A stretch of 64,000 nucleotides of DNA from Hyphomonas sp. (GTDB lineage: Bacteria > Pseudomonadota > Alphaproteobacteria > Caulobacterales > Hyphomonadaceae), in contig VMTE01000036.1 of assembly GCA_013791775.1 (NCBI GenBank), forward strand, positions 124,001 to 188,000, written 5' to 3'. The stretch's first letter is position 1. Each line of letters opens with the position of its first letter. A program made the translations under genes and the position numbers. Below are positions 25,944-35,190 of the stretch, one piece after another. Below the pieces are notes generated by a model that was not told where the DNA came from, did not search any database, and was given only the letters and a program-made list of their open reading frames with translations.

Positions 25944-27096
25944 CAGGCAACACCTCGCCGCGTTCCTTCATGCGCTGCTCGGCTCTCAGCGCCATGCTGC
26001 GGGGATCGTCCACCTGCACCTGGTGCGGATAGGGGATCGAAATCTTCTCGCGATCGAAGGTCTGCTTCACATTCTTGTTGAGGTCGGCGCGGACCTGGAT
26101 GAAATCGGTTGTGGGGACCCAGGCGCGCAGGCGCAGCTTGACGCTCGATTCGGCGAGGGCATGCACACCCACCCAGGTCGTATCCTTGTTCTGTACCAGA
26201 GGATGGGTATTGGCGACATCCTGCAAGACGCCGAGCGCGTGATCGATGTCGTCATTGTAGGAAATGTCGAAGTACATATCGAGCCGGCGCTGGGGCTCGG
26301 CCGTGAAATTGATCAGCGGATCACCCCAGACCTTGTCATTGGTGATCGAGACGATCTTGTTGTCGATCTGGCGCAGCGAGGTGGTGAACGGCGTGATGTT
26401 GGTGATCGTGCCTTCGAGGCCCGCGACGCCGACATAATCGCCGATGCGGAACGGACGGAAGATGGCGAGCATGACGCCGGCGGCGACGGATTTCAGCGTG
26501 TCCTGAAGGGCAAGGCCGATGGCGAGGCCCGCCGCGCCGAGCACGGCGGCCAGCGAGGCGGCCGGAAATCCAAGCTGGCTCAAGGCGAACACGAGGGCGA
26601 TCGCGAAGATGATGTATTTCACCAGCGAGGCCGAGAAGGCGATCAGCGTGTCGTCCGCGCCGGAATGGGCATGCGCGCGGGCGCCGAACTTGCGCAGGGA
26701 GCTGGAAATCGAGTTCGCCACAACAACCGCGACGACGAGCACGGCCACCGCGCCGAACACGCCCGGGCCGTATGTGTTGATCAGTTCGCGCCAGTCGAAA
26801 CCGGCAAGCCCGAGGGGCAGGGGCAACAGGATGAAGAAGGCGAGGAACCGGCTGACCGATGCTGCAAGCTGCCAGGATGAATTCTCGAAATCCTTCTGTG
26901 TTTTTGACAATCGGCGGCCGGTGAACAGGATCACCTGCTTGATGACCCAGGACAAGGCCAGGATCAGAATGGCCGACGCGGCCACCAGGCCCCATTTCAC
27001 GGTGGCCGGCCACAGGGTGGCAGCCCAGGCCGGCCAGTTGGACGTGTCGATGGCTAGCAGGAGCTGCCCGGGCGGCGGGATCACAAAAGTTGTCAT
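25927..27096 (-). CDS. MscS-family mechanosensitive channel
   Basis: A 389-residue inner-membrane channel that releases solutes on hypo-osmotic shock. N-terminal membrane helices lead to the pore helix and MscS beta domain: LGAAGLAIGLALQDTLKSVAAGVMLAIFRPFRIGDYV, then GLEGTITNITPFTTSLRQIDNKIVSITNDKVWGDPLINFT. The glycine/alanine-rich pore helix is clear. The C-terminal tail is acidic (VLPDDEAH). The start overlaps the TspO-like gene's stop by 4 bases. Confidence 0.94.
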   Translation of the reverse strand: MTTFVIPPPGQLLLAIDTSNWPAWAATLWPATVKWGLVAASAILILALSWVIKQVILFTGRRLSKTQKDFENSSWQLAASVSRFLAFFILLPLPLGLAGFDWRELINTYGPGVFGAVAVLVVAVVVANSISSSLRKFGARAHAHSGADDTLIAFSASLVKYIIFAIALVFALSQLGFPAASLAAVLGAAGLAIGLALQDTLKSVAAGVMLAIFRPFRIGDYVGVAGLEGTITNITPFTTSLRQIDNKIVSITNDKVWGDPLINFTAEPQRRLDMYFDISYNDDIDHALGVLQDVANTHPLVQNKDTTWVGVHALAESSVKLRLRAWVPTTDFIQVRADLNKNVKQTFDREKISIPYPHQVQVDDPRSMALRAEQRMKERGEVLPDDEAH

Positions 27097-27851
27097 GCGC
27101 CCGATTTACGGCGCTTTGCGCCCCGCGTCACCCGCAGGAAGAGGATTGTCGCAGTTCCGATGCCTGCCATGATCGCGATCCCGTGCATTTCGGTGCGCAG
27201 CCAGTTGTTCAGGGCGATACCGGTGAGCCCCCAGCCGAGCGCCGCGAAGAACCACGGGCTGCGGCTGATGCGGGCGGCAAATATCCACGATGCGGCAGCG
27301 GCCACCGCCACGGCAATCCAGAACATCGGCCAGGGAAAGTCTGTCGGACCGAGCTCCGTGACCGTCCGGATCGTCAGCGGAACGGAAATCGCCGCCGCAA
27401 CCGATATCCAGCCCGCGAGCAGGCCCGTCGCCGCGTCGGCGATATGGAACGCCGCGCCGGGGCGAGGCGTGCGTTCGGCGTCCAGGCGCGCCGCAGCGAT
27501 CCAGGCTGCAGCGAAGATCGGACCGAGCAGAAGGAAATTCACCAGCTGAAGTCCGATCAGCTGGGCGCTCAGCATCCACACGATGTTGGCAAGGCCGGCG
27601 AACAGCATCGGCGCGCCGACCCGGTCAAACCAGGCCGGTCGTTGCCGCAGGCCCGACAGGCCGAACCCGGCATAGGCCAGGAAGATGACGCCCCAGATCG
27701 AAAAGAACGCCGGCAGGGGCTGTTCCGGTGCATCCGTTCCAGCGGTCGCCGCGCCGATCGGCGTTCCGATCCCGAACGCCGGCGCAAGCGCGCCGGAGAG
27801 CGGCTGCAGGACAGCCAGAAGCAGGATCAGCCAGGGAAGGGCGCGGGTCAT
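27093..27851 (-). CDS. TspO/MBR-like tryptophan-rich membrane protein
   Basis: A 252-residue protein with six or seven helices, larger than the five-helix TspO core but with its features: FFSIWGVIFLAYAGFG and IVWMLSAQLIG, and a WPMFW near the third loop. Proteins of this type are annotated as TspO/MBR-related or tryptophan-rich sensory proteins; ligand and role here are unknown. ATG at 27851 chosen because the upstream frame is charged and overlaps the end of the protease gene. First gene of the MscS operon. Confidence 0.78.
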   Translation of the reverse strand: MTRALPWLILLLAVLQPLSGALAPAFGIGTPIGAATAGTDAPEQPLPAFFSIWGVIFLAYAGFGLSGLRQRPAWFDRVGAPMLFAGLANIVWMLSAQLIGLQLVNFLLLGPIFAAAWIAAARLDAERTPRPGAAFHIADAATGLLAGWISVAAAISVPLTIRTVTELGPTDFPWPMFWIAVAVAAAASWIFAARISRSPWFFAALGWGLTGIALNNWLRTEMHGIAIMAGIGTATILFLRVTRGAKRRKSGA

Positions 27852-27871
27852 GGTGGTCCGGTCCGGTGCCC

Positions 27872-29011
27872 CTATTTGCAGGCCTCGGGCTCGGCTTCGC
27901 ACAGGGCGATCACGGAGTCGATCCATCCCGTATAGCCCTGCAGGTTCGTGTACCGGCCGTTATAGTCGCCGGCGCAGAACTGGCCGGTTGCCTTGTTCTG
28001 TTCGACCACGGACAGAATGCCGACCACGGTTTTGGTTCCGTCGGCCTCGGTAACGTAGAGCGGGCCGCCGGAATCGCCGATACAGGGTCCGGCGCCGCCC
28101 TGGCTGGCGACCGTGATGGCGGCAGGGCCGACCGCGGTGATCTTCAGCGGGGTCATCAGCAAGTCGCTCGACAGTTGGCCGCCGAAGCGGGTGAGGCCCC
28201 AGCCGGCCATTTCCGCAGAAGGATAGTTGGCCGGTGCCAGCGGCTGGCCGGTGGCGCCGATGCGGGCGACCGGCACATTGGCGAAGGCGGCAGCCTGCTC
28301 GGCGCTCATGCGCACGAGGGCGATGTCGTTCGCGTAGCTATTGTCCGTACCCAGATAACCGCCGTGGCAGATGGCGCCTTCGGCGGTTGTCGTGCGCGCG
28401 TCGGGGCTGCGCAGGTTTGCCGCTTCGCCGATCATCCGGATTTCATCAAACGGCTGGTCAACGCAGTGGGCCGCCGTGACAAACCAGTTGGCGCGGACCC
28501 GCACGGCGCCGCAATGGCCGCTGGAAACGAGGCCAGTGTCGTCGGTGCGGCGCGGTTCGAGTTTCACGATTCCCGGAAAGGCTGACAGGGTTGCGGCCAG
28601 CGCGTTGACCGCTTGTGGCCCTGCCACCGGCTCCTCGAGTTGAGTGGCGCCGGCAACCGCCGCCACGGTAAGTGTCGGCGGCGCGTCCTGGGGAAGCGCG
28701 CAGCGGGTTGCATTATAGAGCGCAAGGTCGGTCCGCGCCGCGCTGGCGGTCTCAGCCGCCGGATCAGCCGCCGCCTCCGGCTCGGCGGCATCGCGGTCGA
28801 CCGTCGGGGTTTCGGCGTCACCGGCAGGTTCGGCCGCAACCGGCAAACCGGTTTCGGCAGCCTCGAGGTTCGCGTCGGCGTCCGGGGCCGTGTCCGTTGT
28901 CCCGGCTGCGGGTTCGGGGGCCGCGCTATCGATGCCAGGCAGGCGAACCTGATCGCAGGCTGAAAGCAGGGCGGCGAGACCGGCCACGGCCAGCAAGTGG
29001 GCGCGTTTCAT
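27872..29011 (-). CDS. Trypsin-like serine protease lipoprotein
   Basis: A 379-residue lipoprotein protease. Signal with lipobox LLSAC (C19), then a long Glu/Ala/Pro/Thr-rich low-complexity linker to about residue 105. The S1 domain has FVTAAHC, NDIALVRM and CIGDSGGPLYV, so the His-Asp-Ser triad is complete. The chymotrypsin fold with a canonical GDSGGP is less common in alphaproteobacteria than HtrA-type proteases. A tethered periplasmic or surface protease is inferred. GGAAG precedes the ATG. The gene is 20 bases from the TspO-like start and could lead that operon. Confidence 0.9.
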   Translation of the reverse strand: MKRAHLLAVAGLAALLSACDQVRLPGIDSAAPEPAAGTTDTAPDADANLEAAETGLPVAAEPAGDAETPTVDRDAAEPEAAADPAAETASAARTDLALYNATRCALPQDAPPTLTVAAVAGATQLEEPVAGPQAVNALAATLSAFPGIVKLEPRRTDDTGLVSSGHCGAVRVRANWFVTAAHCVDQPFDEIRMIGEAANLRSPDARTTTAEGAICHGGYLGTDNSYANDIALVRMSAEQAAAFANVPVARIGATGQPLAPANYPSAEMAGWGLTRFGGQLSSDLLMTPLKITAVGPAAITVASQGGAGPCIGDSGGPLYVTEADGTKTVVGILSVVEQNKATGQFCAGDYNGRYTNLQGYTGWIDSVIALCEAEPEACK

Positions 29012-29170
29012 CGAGAGCTTCCCTTCTGAAAGTCAGCCGCATTAACGCTGCCGCGAGGCGCCGGGTCAAGCGCAGCAGCGTGGATCAGAGGTCATGCAAC
29101 TGCCGCCGCAGGCTTGCCCCGGAAGGCGGCATGCCTATTCTGATCCGCAAACCCCGGGAGTCCTGTCACG

Positions 29171-30685
29171 ATGCGTAATTTCCGCGCCGCAGTCGCTGCT
29201 TTTGTCCTGTCCTGCCCCGGCCTGGTTGCGGGCGCCCAGGAGGGCGGCACCACCGAGGCGATGGAGATGTCCCTGGCCGCCGGTTGGAAGGCCGCCTTCA
29301 TCTGCTCGGGCACGTTCGTGGCAGGCCAGACATTGCCGGAAATCGAGCGCAACGAACTCTCCGGCATCTATCCGGATTTCCAGCGCGCCTATGACCAGCT
29401 GCCGGCTGCGGAGATCGACGCGACGCGCAAGCTGGTCTCGGTGACCTATTCACCGGACATGCCGCCCCGGATCGCGGCGTTCCGGCCGGGCTTCGGCTGC
29501 ACTCAGCTGCCGACTGGCGCCGGTGCAGAAGCCCTCGGCTTCCTGCCGCGTTTTGCCTCCTGGCCGGCACCGGCCGTGCAGGACCGGGGCAGCGCGATCG
29601 GCTCGGACGTCAAGCTCGAACTGAAGATCGAAGAGGCCGAGCGTCTCGATCCGCCGGTTTCGGCGGCGTTCGACGAGCTGACCTATGGCAGCGGCACACG
29701 CACCGCTGCGGTGATCGTTGTCCGGGACGGGCAGATCGTGGCGGAGCGGTATGACCGCGGCATCGACAATGAAACGCCGGTACGGACCTGGTCGGCGGCC
29801 AAGTCACTGACCGCCACCCTGATCGGCGTCGCGCGCCGGCAAGGCAAGATCGACATCGACTATCCGGCGGTGATTGCCGCCTGGAACAGCGGCGCCGACC
29901 CGCGCCGGGCCATCACGCTGCGCCATCTCCTGCAGATGGCGAGCGGGCTTGACAGCGGCGACAGTGGTTCGCGTACGGACCGGTTGTATTTCGGCGGCGG
30001 ACGGGTGGTCGATCAGGCGGCCTCCAACCTGCTCGAAGCCCGCCCGGGAACGCGGTTCAAGTATGCCAACAATGATACCGTGATCGCCATGCGCGCGCTG
30101 CGCGAGGCGCTGAAGGACGACACCACCTTCCAGCGTTTCCCGTACCAGGAACTGTTGCACAAGATCGGCGCCCAGCACACGACGCTGGAGATCGACTGGA
30201 ACGGCGATTTCATTTCGTCCAGCCAGGTCTGGGCCACGGCGCGCGATCTGGCCCGCATCGGCCAGCTTTACCTGCAGGACGGGGTGTGGGCCGGCGAGCG
30301 GTTGCTGCCGGAAGACTGGGTGGAGTTTGTCAGTTCGCCCGGCCCGGCCCAGCCCGCAGACGGGCGCGGCTACGGCGCGCAGTTCTGGCTCATGGACAAG
30401 GCGCAGGGCGTGCCGGAAGACACCTTCTACGCGGCCGGCAACCGGGGTCAGTACGTGGTCATCGTGCCCTCGATGAACACGGTGATCGTGCGCCAGGGCT
30501 TTGACGTCATCGGCGGCGCGAGCTTCGACATCGAGCAGTTTACCGCCGACGCGCTGACGGCTCTCACCGCCGCCGACGCGGTGCGCGCGGCTGAACGCGC
30601 GGCGGCGGAAGCAGTCTCAGCCGCAGAAGCGGCAGCCGAAGCAGCACGCCGCGCCAACCGCCGCGTCGTCGGCAAACCGAACTAG
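29171..30685 (+). CDS. Serine hydrolase of the beta-lactamase (class C) fold
   Basis: A 504-residue exported enzyme: signal 1-21 (ending VAGA-Q). The catalytic motifs are SAAKS (SxxK), KYANND (YxN) and AAGNRGQYVVIVPSMN in the KTG position. An extra N-terminal region of about 110 residues precedes the domain, and the C-terminus is a 40-residue alanine-rich charged tail (AAERAAAEAVSAAEAAAEAAR) likely helical. Related to the enzyme at 14236-15387 but longer and with an intact Y-x-N. Substrate unknown; carboxylesterase or D-peptidase activity is typical. Confidence 0.9.
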   Translation: MRNFRAAVAAFVLSCPGLVAGAQEGGTTEAMEMSLAAGWKAAFICSGTFVAGQTLPEIERNELSGIYPDFQRAYDQLPAAEIDATRKLVSVTYSPDMPPRIAAFRPGFGCTQLPTGAGAEALGFLPRFASWPAPAVQDRGSAIGSDVKLELKIEEAERLDPPVSAAFDELTYGSGTRTAAVIVVRDGQIVAERYDRGIDNETPVRTWSAAKSLTATLIGVARRQGKIDIDYPAVIAAWNSGADPRRAITLRHLLQMASGLDSGDSGSRTDRLYFGGGRVVDQAASNLLEARPGTRFKYANNDTVIAMRALREALKDDTTFQRFPYQELLHKIGAQHTTLEIDWNGDFISSSQVWATARDLARIGQLYLQDGVWAGERLLPEDWVEFVSSPGPAQPADGRGYGAQFWLMDKAQGVPEDTFYAAGNRGQYVVIVPSMNTVIVRQGFDVIGGASFDIEQFTADALTALTAADAVRAAERAAAEAVSAAEAAAEAARRANRRVVGKPN

Positions 30686-30740
30686 GGGCGCAACGCTCCC
30701 CCATCCGGCATCCGGATCCGCCCCGCCAGACCGGCGGCCA

Positions 30741-31424
30741 TCACCGCGTGCCGAAGCCCGATTGCGGCAGGGGCGTCAGGTTCGAGATCTTGCGGAATTC
30801 CTTCTGGTTGATGGACTGCATCATGGCCGAGCCCTTCAGATCAAAGGTGAACGAGTCGATATAGGTGCGCCCATCCGGCAGAGGTTTGCAGGCCACCTTC
30901 ATCGTCAGCTTGTCGATTTTCGCAACGGCCATCGGCTTGAAGGCCTTCGGCGAGGCCATCTCATAGGCGAGGATGGCGCCCGTCGCCTTGTCGATCGTGG
31001 CGGACCCGTTGAGGAACTTGTAAGCGCTGGCGGACTGGGCATCGGCCTTGCCGGGAAGCGGCGTGAAGCTGTAGGTCGCGCTCGCCTGCGTTTCCGAAAC
31101 GCGCTTGGCATCGGCCGGAATGTTCTCGGCAAAATTGCTGCACCAGATGTCACCGGCTGTGAGTTTTATCAGTTGTTCGGCTTTCTTGGCGGCGGCGCCC
31201 TTCAGCGTGGCAACGTCCGGGGTAAACTTGATCACCCGCTTGCCGGCCGGCTTGCTCTGGTCAACGGTCAGACGGAACTGGTCCTCGCCGTCATCGACGT
31301 CCAGGTCGAACGCATACAGCAGACCCTCCTTCGAAAAGGCCTGGGCTTTGGCGAGAACCGCGTCTGCCGATGCCGGCAAGGCCGCAGCGAAGATCAGGAG
31401 AGTTGCAGTGACAAGGGGACGCAT
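30741..31424 (-). CDS. Exported protein of unknown function
   Basis: A 227-residue protein with a Sec signal (MRPLVTATLLIFAAALPASA-D). The mature part is strand-rich and lysine-rich (VIKFTPDVATLKGAAAKKAEQLIKL, PGKADAQSASAYKFLNGSATIDKATGAILAYEM), with two cysteines (IWCSNF, VACKPL). No family recognised. Start at 31424 gives a proper signal peptide; an earlier ATG does not. Divergent from the helicase gene with about 90 bases between starts. Confidence 0.75.
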   Translation of the reverse strand: MRPLVTATLLIFAAALPASADAVLAKAQAFSKEGLLYAFDLDVDDGEDQFRLTVDQSKPAGKRVIKFTPDVATLKGAAAKKAEQLIKLTAGDIWCSNFAENIPADAKRVSETQASATYSFTPLPGKADAQSASAYKFLNGSATIDKATGAILAYEMASPKAFKPMAVAKIDKLTMKVACKPLPDGRTYIDSFTFDLKGSAMMQSINQKEFRKISNLTPLPQSGFGTR

Positions 31425-31516
31425 CTGGAAATCCGGGGGTTCGGGGTGTCTGGGAGAAAACTGCATCGAAGGTGCAAGAAGGAAAGAGGGCAGGCGCAGG
31501 TTCTTGCTTTAGTTTA

Positions 31517-34282
31517 ATGAAATCCATGGCCGATACTTCGCCGCCCGCCTTTCGCCTGCCGCCTGCCTTCGAGGCCTGGTTCGGCGCGCGTGGCTGGACG
31601 CCGCGTCCACACCAGCTGGCTCTCGCCGAAGCGTCGCTGCAGGGCGACAGTGCGTTGCTGATTGCGCCGACAGGGGGTGGCAAGACCCTCGCCGGTTTCC
31701 TGGGCACTTTAGTCGAACTGTCTGAACGCGGCGCAACGAACTCCGCCATTCCCGCGCTGCACACGCTTTACATCTCGCCGCTCAAGGCCCTGGCGGCGGA
31801 CGTACAGCGCAACCTGATGACGCCGGTGACCGAAATGGGCCTCCCGGTCCGGATCGAAACGCGCACGGGCGACACGGCCACGCATGTGCGCCAGCGCCAG
31901 CGCAAGACGCCGCCGGACATCCTGCTGACCACGCCCGAACAGCTCGCCCTGCTGATCGCGTCAGATCATGCGGCGGCCTTCTTTGCGGATCTCAGGTGCG
32001 TGATCATCGACGAGATCCATGCGCTCGCGCCTTCCAAGCGCGGGGACCTCCTGTCGCTCGGTCTCGCAACGTTGGCCGAATGGGCGCCGGCCTGCCGCTT
32101 CGTGGGCCTGTCCGCAACCGTGCGCGACCCGGAGGACCTTGCGCGCTGGCTGGATGTTCGTAAGCGGAGGGAAAGTGAGCCAGAGGTTCTTTCAACCCCT
32201 CTCTCCTCCAAGGGGCGAGGGGCAGGGGTGAGGGGGCAGCCCAGCAGCGCAGCTTCTGTGGCAGCCCCTCATCCCGAACCCCTTCTCCCCGAAGGCGGGG
32301 AGAAGGGGTTAAGCCCGAATGTCCGTATTCTGACCGCCGCCGGCGGCGTCAAAGCCGATGTCGACATCCTGATCTCCCGCGAACGCATCCCCTGGTCCGG
32401 CCATTCCGGGCGCTTCGCGGTCGCCGAGGTTTACGAGGCGATCCAGCGCGCCAAGATGACGCTCGTGTTCGTCAATACGCGAAGCCAGGCAGAGCTGATG
32501 TTCCAGGAGCTCTGGTCAGTCAACGAGGACGGCTTGCCGATCGCGCTGCATCACGGCTCGCTGGTGCGCGAGCAGCGCCAGAAGGTCGAGGCGGCGATGG
32601 CGGCCGGGCAACTCAAGGCGGTCGTCTGCACCTCGACGCTCGATCTCGGGATCGACTGGGGCGAGGTGGACCTCGTGATCCAGATGGGCGCGCCGAAGGG
32701 CGCCGCGCGCCTGATGCAGCGGATCGGCCGGGCAAACCACCGGATGGACGAGGCCAGCAAGGCCATCCTTGTACCGACGAACCGGTTCGAGGTGCTCGAA
32801 TGCCGCGCGGCCGAGGCGGCGGTGGAGGCGGGCGAGATCGACGGGGAGGGCGTGCGCACCGGCGCGCTCGACATTCTCGCCCAGCATGTGATGGGCCGCG
32901 CCTGCGGCGAAGGCTTCCGGCTGGACGCCCTGTTTGACGAGGTGCGCCGCGCCGCGCCCTATGCAGGTCTTGACTGGGAGGCCTTCGAACTCATCGTCGA
33001 TTTCGTCGCCACCGGCGGTTACGCCCTGAAGACCTATGACCGTTTCCACCGGATCGTGCGGCAACCGGACGGTCTGTGGGTGGCGCGCACCGCGCGCGAC
33101 AAGCAGGCCCACCGGATGAATGTCGGCGCAATCGTCGAGGCGCCGATGCTCTCGGTCAGGCTCGCGAGCTTTGCAGGCCGTGCCGGTTCTCCTCCCCCGC
33201 CTGCGGGGGAGGTGGCCGCGAAGCGGACGGAGGGGGCGGCGAGACGCAGCGCTGCTTCTCCCCTCCGACAGCCGGCTTCGTCGTCCGCCACCTCCCCTGT
33301 GAGTGGCAGCGAACGCCGCGCCATCCGTCCCGGCCGCAAACTCGGCGAGATGGAGGAATATTTCCTCAGCCTGCTGACGCCCGGCGACACATTCCTGTTC
33401 GGCGGCGAGATCCTGCGGCTGATCGGCATCGACGGCATGGACGCGCTGGTGATGCGCGCGCAATCGGACTCGCCGGCGATCCCGACCTACAATGGCGGCA
33501 AGTTTCCGCTGACCTCCTTCCTGGCCGACCGTGTACGGAAGATGATCCATGATCCCGCGCAATGGACCGGCCTGCCGGATCCGGTGCGGGAGTGGTTCGA
33601 GATCCAGGCCCTGCGCTCGGCCATCCCGCCGCCCGACCACCTGCTGGTCGAAACCTTCCCGCGCGGCGATCGGCACTATCTCGTCTCCTATCCCTTCGAA
33701 GGACGCCTCGCGCACCAGACGCTGGGCATGCTGGTGACGCGGCGGCTGGAACGGATGGGCGCCAGGCCCTCCGGCTTTGTCGCCAGCGAGTATGCGATGG
33801 CCGTCTGGGGCCTCGAGGACATGCGCGGGCTCGACATGGACGCGGTGTTCCATCCGGACATGCTGGGCGACGATCTCGAGGAATGGCTCGCCGAGAGCGC
33901 GCTGATGAAGCGCACCTTCAGCCATTGCGCCATCATCTCGGGTCTCATTCATCGCAATCTTCCGGGGTCGGAGAAAAATTCCCGGCAGGTCAGTTTCTCG
34001 GCCGATCTCGTCTATGATGTGCTGCGCAGCCACGAGCCGGACCATATCCTGCTTCAGGCCGCGCGCGCCGACGCCGCCACCGGCCTGCTCGACGTGCGCC
34101 GCCTGTCGGACATGCTGACGCGCATCGAGGGCCGCATCGTTCACAAGCAACTGGCGCGCATCAGTCCCTTTGCCGTGCCGGTCATGCTGGAAGTCGGCCG
34201 CGAGCCGGTGTTTGGCGCCTCCGCCGTCGAAGCCGTGCTGCGCGAAGCGGAGGAAGACCTCGTGCGCGACGCGATGGGCTGA
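31517..34282 (+). CDS. Ligase-associated DNA damage response DEXH helicase (Lhr-type)
   Basis: A superfamily-2 helicase of the Lhr-related ligase-associated group (TIGR04121). Walker A is APTGGGKT near residue 51-58 and Walker B is DEIH; LSATV (motif III), STLDLGIDWGEVDLVIQ (motif V) and QRIGRANHR (motif VI) follow, with the long Lhr C-terminal core. It is 921 residues, longer than usual, because two palindromic repeat clusters are inserted in frame (32194-32310 and 33191-33300), adding about 40 residues each. The next gene, pdeM, is its known partner. ATG 31526 is an alternative start. Confidence 0.93.
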   Translation: MKSMADTSPPAFRLPPAFEAWFGARGWTPRPHQLALAEASLQGDSALLIAPTGGGKTLAGFLGTLVELSERGATNSAIPALHTLYISPLKALAADVQRNLMTPVTEMGLPVRIETRTGDTATHVRQRQRKTPPDILLTTPEQLALLIASDHAAAFFADLRCVIIDEIHALAPSKRGDLLSLGLATLAEWAPACRFVGLSATVRDPEDLARWLDVRKRRESEPEVLSTPLSSKGRGAGVRGQPSSAASVAAPHPEPLLPEGGEKGLSPNVRILTAAGGVKADVDILISRERIPWSGHSGRFAVAEVYEAIQRAKMTLVFVNTRSQAELMFQELWSVNEDGLPIALHHGSLVREQRQKVEAAMAAGQLKAVVCTSTLDLGIDWGEVDLVIQMGAPKGAARLMQRIGRANHRMDEASKAILVPTNRFEVLECRAAEAAVEAGEIDGEGVRTGALDILAQHVMGRACGEGFRLDALFDEVRRAAPYAGLDWEAFELIVDFVATGGYALKTYDRFHRIVRQPDGLWVARTARDKQAHRMNVGAIVEAPMLSVRLASFAGRAGSPPPPAGEVAAKRTEGAARRSAASPLRQPASSSATSPVSGSERRAIRPGRKLGEMEEYFLSLLTPGDTFLFGGEILRLIGIDGMDALVMRAQSDSPAIPTYNGGKFPLTSFLADRVRKMIHDPAQWTGLPDPVREWFEIQALRSAIPPPDHLLVETFPRGDRHYLVSYPFEGRLAHQTLGMLVTRRLERMGARPSGFVASEYAMAVWGLEDMRGLDMDAVFHPDMLGDDLEEWLAESALMKRTFSHCAIISGLIHRNLPGSEKNSRQVSFSADLVYDVLRSHEPDHILLQAARADAATGLLDVRRLSDMLTRIEGRIVHKQLARISPFAVPVMLEVGREPVFGASAVEAVLREAEEDLVRDAMG
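32194..32310. repeat. In-frame palindromic repeat pair inside helicase gene (cluster 1)
   Basis: Two copies of a roughly 43-base element lie in inverted orientation, 32194-32236 and 32265-32310, separated by about 28 bases. Both contain AACCCCTTCTCC-like and GGGGTGAGGGG-like segments. Translation gives a Pro/Gly/Ser/Glu-rich linker (PLSSKGRGAGVRG ... PLLPEGGEKG) between helicase motif III and the next strand, where relatives have none. The length of 117 bases keeps the frame. Confidence 0.8.
33191..33300. repeat. In-frame palindromic repeat pair inside helicase gene (cluster 2)
   Basis: CTCCCCCGC and GCGGGGGAG form a perfect hairpin at 33192-33211, followed by GGTGGCCGCGAAGCGGACGG; an inverted, diverged copy with CTTCGTCGTCCGCCACCTCC lies at about 33267-33297. 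The encoded insert (SPPPPAGEVAAKRTEG ... SATSPVSGSE) sits just before KLGEMEEYFL, which normally follows GRAR-type sequence directly. A different family from cluster 1. Confidence 0.75.
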
Positions 34283-34332
34283 ACGGGCAGAAGCCGATTG
34301 ACCCGGCGCGCGCATCCGCCCCATTCTCCCGC

Positions 34333-35061
34333 ATGACCGCCGCCGCAACCCAGCCGAAACAGACCTTGCTCCACCTCGCCGGTGAGCTGCTGACCCCTCT
34401 GCCGGACGGCGGGCTCTGGTGGGCGGCGCGGCGGCTGCTGGTCGTGTCCGACCTGCACATGGAGAAGGGCTCGAACTACGCGGCCGCCGGGCAGATGCTG
34501 CCGCCTTACGATACCGGGGCGACGCTCGCGCGGGTCGAGAAGCTCTGCGCCGCGCTGCGCCCGGAAACGGTGATTTCCCTCGGCGACAGTTTCCATGACC
34601 GCCAGTCCCCGGCGCGCCTGCCGGCCGCCTATGCCGACCGGGTCCGGGCGCTGACGGGCGCGCATGACTGGGTGTGGGTCGAGGGCAACCACGATCCCGA
34701 CCCGCCGGCCCACCTCGGCGGCCGGGCGGCCAACGTGCTCCGCATCGAGGGGCTGGTCTTCCGCCACGCGCCGGAAGGGGAGGCCGGCGAAGTGGCGGGC
34801 CACCTTCACCCGGTCGCCAGGGTTGCCGGGCGCGGACGGTCTGTACGCCGGCGCTGTTTCGCTTCGGACGGCGCCCGGCTGGTGATGCCCGCGATGGGCG
34901 CCTTTGCGGGCGGTTTGAATGTGCTCGACGCAGCGTTCGGCGCCGTCTTTCCCGAAGGCTGCATGGCGTTCGTCATCGGCGAGGCGCGCGTGTACGGCGT
35001 AACCCGGAAGAGCCTCCTGCCCGATGGCAACGGCAGCGGCGGTCCGGTCTGGCGCGAGTGA
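34333..35061 (+). CDS. pdeM: Ligase-associated metallophosphoesterase PdeM
   Basis: A 242-residue calcineurin-type phosphoesterase of the ligase-associated DNA repair set (TIGR04123). The metal motifs are SDLHMEKG (DxH), SLGDSFHD (GDxxxD), VEGNHDPDP (GNHD), RHAP and GHLHPVA (GHxH). The gene follows the DEXH helicase by 50 bases on the same strand, the usual arrangement; the ligase and exonuclease members of the four-gene set are not in this window. Expected to act as an endonuclease or phosphoesterase on DNA in the cytoplasm. Confidence 0.93.
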   Translation: MTAAATQPKQTLLHLAGELLTPLPDGGLWWAARRLLVVSDLHMEKGSNYAAAGQMLPPYDTGATLARVEKLCAALRPETVISLGDSFHDRQSPARLPAAYADRVRALTGAHDWVWVEGNHDPDPPAHLGGRAANVLRIEGLVFRHAPEGEAGEVAGHLHPVARVAGRGRSVRRRCFASDGARLVMPAMGAFAGGLNVLDAAFGAVFPEGCMAFVIGEARVYGVTRKSLLPDGNGSGGPVWRE

Positions 35062-35190
35062 CCGCGAACCGGCACCCGGCCGGTCACTTCCGGTGGACGA
35101 GTTGCAACTGGACGTCTCTGCCAGAAAATGCACCAGTCAGCACGGCAGGCACCGGCGCAAACCGCCGGGCACTGAAACGGGAGCAAAACA

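Noticed and set aside
32516-34348. Long minus-strand frame opposite the helicase
   Set aside because: Antisense shadow; the plus-strand helicase motifs are unmistakable.
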